From positions 1 through 5,838 of the forward strand of contig CANNMN010000087.1 of assembly GCA_947505885.1 (NCBI GenBank): DNA of 5,838 nt. The letters run 5' to 3'. The translations under genes were made by a program, and so were the position numbers. Positions 4,964 to 5,838 of this stretch are shown piece by piece. The notes under the pieces are model-generated. The model saw only the letters and a program-made list of their open reading frames with translations, made no database searches and was not told the DNA's origin. Source of the stretch: Rickettsiales bacterium (lineage in GTDB: Bacteria > Pseudomonadota > Alphaproteobacteria > Rickettsiales > UBA1997). Every line of letters begins with the position of its first letter. Positions within the stretch are counted from its first letter, which is position 1.

Positions 4964-5838
4964 TTATTTCTCAATCACATTGGCGAAATAAAGCGGTCGG
5001 TCGCGCGATTCGATATGAATGCGGCCGATATACTCGCCTAAGATTCCGATGAGTACGAACTGCAAGCTGGCGAAAAAAGTGATTAAACAAATGATTGTCG
5101 CGTAGCCACTTGGTTGGTGAGCTACGTAGTGTTCGTAGATGGTTATTAGGCCGAATGAAAGCGAAGCAAGAGCACAAATTATACTAAAATAAATCGAGAT
5201 TCGTAGCGGCTTAATCGAAAACTGAATGATTGAATCAATCGCCAAGCGCATTGATTTTACGAAATTGTAATTAGTCACTCCGGCAACTCTTTTTGGCGCG
5301 ACGAATTCAATCTGTGCAGCGTTAAAAATTCCGAGCCAATTTAACATGCCGCGAAACATTCGACTATTCTCACGCATATTTTTAAGTGTAGTAACATAGT
5401 CGCCAGAGATTAGGCGAAAATCTGGAGTATTTTCTGGAATGCTGACGTCTGAAATCCAGTTCACCAAACAGTAAAATGCTTTCGACAACATGTTGCGGAA
5501 TGCTGACTTATCTTCATTTACTGTGATTTTAGTGAGCACCACATCGTGGCCATGCAGCCATTTTTCAATCATCTTTGGTAGGATGTGCGGCGGATGTTGT
5601 AAATCAGCATCCATGAAAATCACTGCTTCGCCGTGCGAGTGATCAAGACCTGCGGTCATAGCGATTTCATGACCGAAATTGCGGGCAAAATTAACGATGC
5701 GAACCCGTTTATCTTTCACGACTAAATTACTGAGAATTCCTAAACTACCGTCGGCGCTACCGTCATTAACTAAGATTAATTCGTAATCGATTTGTGAACA
5801 CTTATCCAAGTTCTTAATCAATTCTTTGTAGAGCGGCA
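4964..5838 (-). CDS. Family 2 polyprenyl-phosphate glycosyltransferase (GtrB/ArnC/FlmF2-like), 5' end outside window
   Basis: Transfers a sugar from a nucleotide donor to a polyprenyl (undecaprenyl) phosphate at the cytosolic face of the inner membrane. The frame stays open to the window edge (PLYKEL precedes the TTG at 5821), so that TTG is internal and the N-terminal V-P-x-Y-N-E segment is missing. Numbering from it, VNDGSADGS (18-26) and MDADLQHPP (70-78, with the DxD-type Asp-Ala-Asp) are the GT-A donor and metal motifs. NFGHEIAMTAGLDHS, PDFRLIS and SRMFRGMLNWLG follow as in GtrB/DPM1-like enzymes. Two transmembrane helices lie at about 207-229 and 240-264, ending in LIGILGEYIGRIHIESRDRPLY, the usual GtrB tail. 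The stop at 4964-4966 is 1 nt before the deacetylase ATG, so the two form an operon. Donor sugar cannot be read from sequence; the deacetylase partner hints at an N-acetylhexosamine. Confidence 0.93.
   Translation of the reverse strand, partial: PLYKELIKNLDKCSQIDYELILVNDGSADGSLGILSNLVVKDKRVRIVNFARNFGHEIAMTAGLDHSHGEAVIFMDADLQHPPHILPKMIEKWLHGHDVVLTKITVNEDKSAFRNMLSKAFYCLVNWISDVSIPENTPDFRLISGDYVTTLKNMRENSRMFRGMLNWLGIFNAAQIEFVAPKRVAGVTNYNFVKSMRLAIDSIIQFSIKPLRISIYFSIICALASLSFGLITIYEHYVAHQPSGYATIICLITFFASLQFVLIGILGEYIGRIHIESRDRPLYFANVIEK

Noticed and set aside
4972..4974. TTG at 4974 as the deacetylase start
   Set aside because: The ATG at 4962 gives the standard family N-terminus and sits just after the upstream stop; TTG would force an 11-bp overlap for four extra residues.
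5819..5821. TTG at 5821 as the start of the family 2 glycosyltransferase
   Set aside because: The frame continues to the window edge with family-like residues (PLYKEL), and the essential N-terminal strand would be missing.

Overview
The window is a compact, AT-rich bacterial stretch with about 70 bp of non-coding DNA at its only strand switch. The adenylosuccinate synthetase carries a GRNRRCGWFDAV segment typical of alphaproteobacteria. The family 4 glycosyltransferase resembles those of Rickettsiales and other alphaproteobacteria. A short dispersed repeat of a style I recall from Rickettsiales-like genomes lies between the convergent genes. My best guess is an uncultured, low-GC alphaproteobacterium (Rickettsiales/Holosporales-like); this is inferred from remembered family resemblance, not from a search.

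Left block, plus strand, 1-4144: the 3' two-thirds of purA (purine biosynthesis), a GT-B family 4 glycosyltransferase, a type IV prepilin-like protein whose head is a LamG/concanavalin A-like domain, a short-chain-dehydrogenase-type L-threonine 3-dehydrogenase, and a small exported four-cysteine protein of unknown role. The gaps are 4, 9, 3 and 7 nt, so these five genes are probably one transcript although their functions are unrelated. None has a recognisable Shine-Dalgarno sequence.

Junction, 4145-4218: a convergent intergenic region holding a hairpin-forming repeat (about 4157-4189) that may also separate the two transcripts.

Right block, minus strand, 5838-4219: a membrane-anchored family 2 polyprenyl-phosphate glycosyltransferase (5' end outside the window), then 1 nt later a ChbG/YdjC/NaxD-family sugar deacetylase. 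This pairing matches the Francisella FlmF2-NaxD arrangement, which makes undecaprenyl-phosphate-linked amino sugar for lipid A. An envelope-glycan or lipid A modification role is therefore the leading hypothesis.

No tRNA, rRNA, CRISPR array, insertion sequence, integrase or phage gene was seen. Most of the window is ordinary housekeeping and envelope biology. The most unusual items are the prepilin-LamG protein, the small cysteine-rich exported protein, and the dispersed repeat at the convergent junction.
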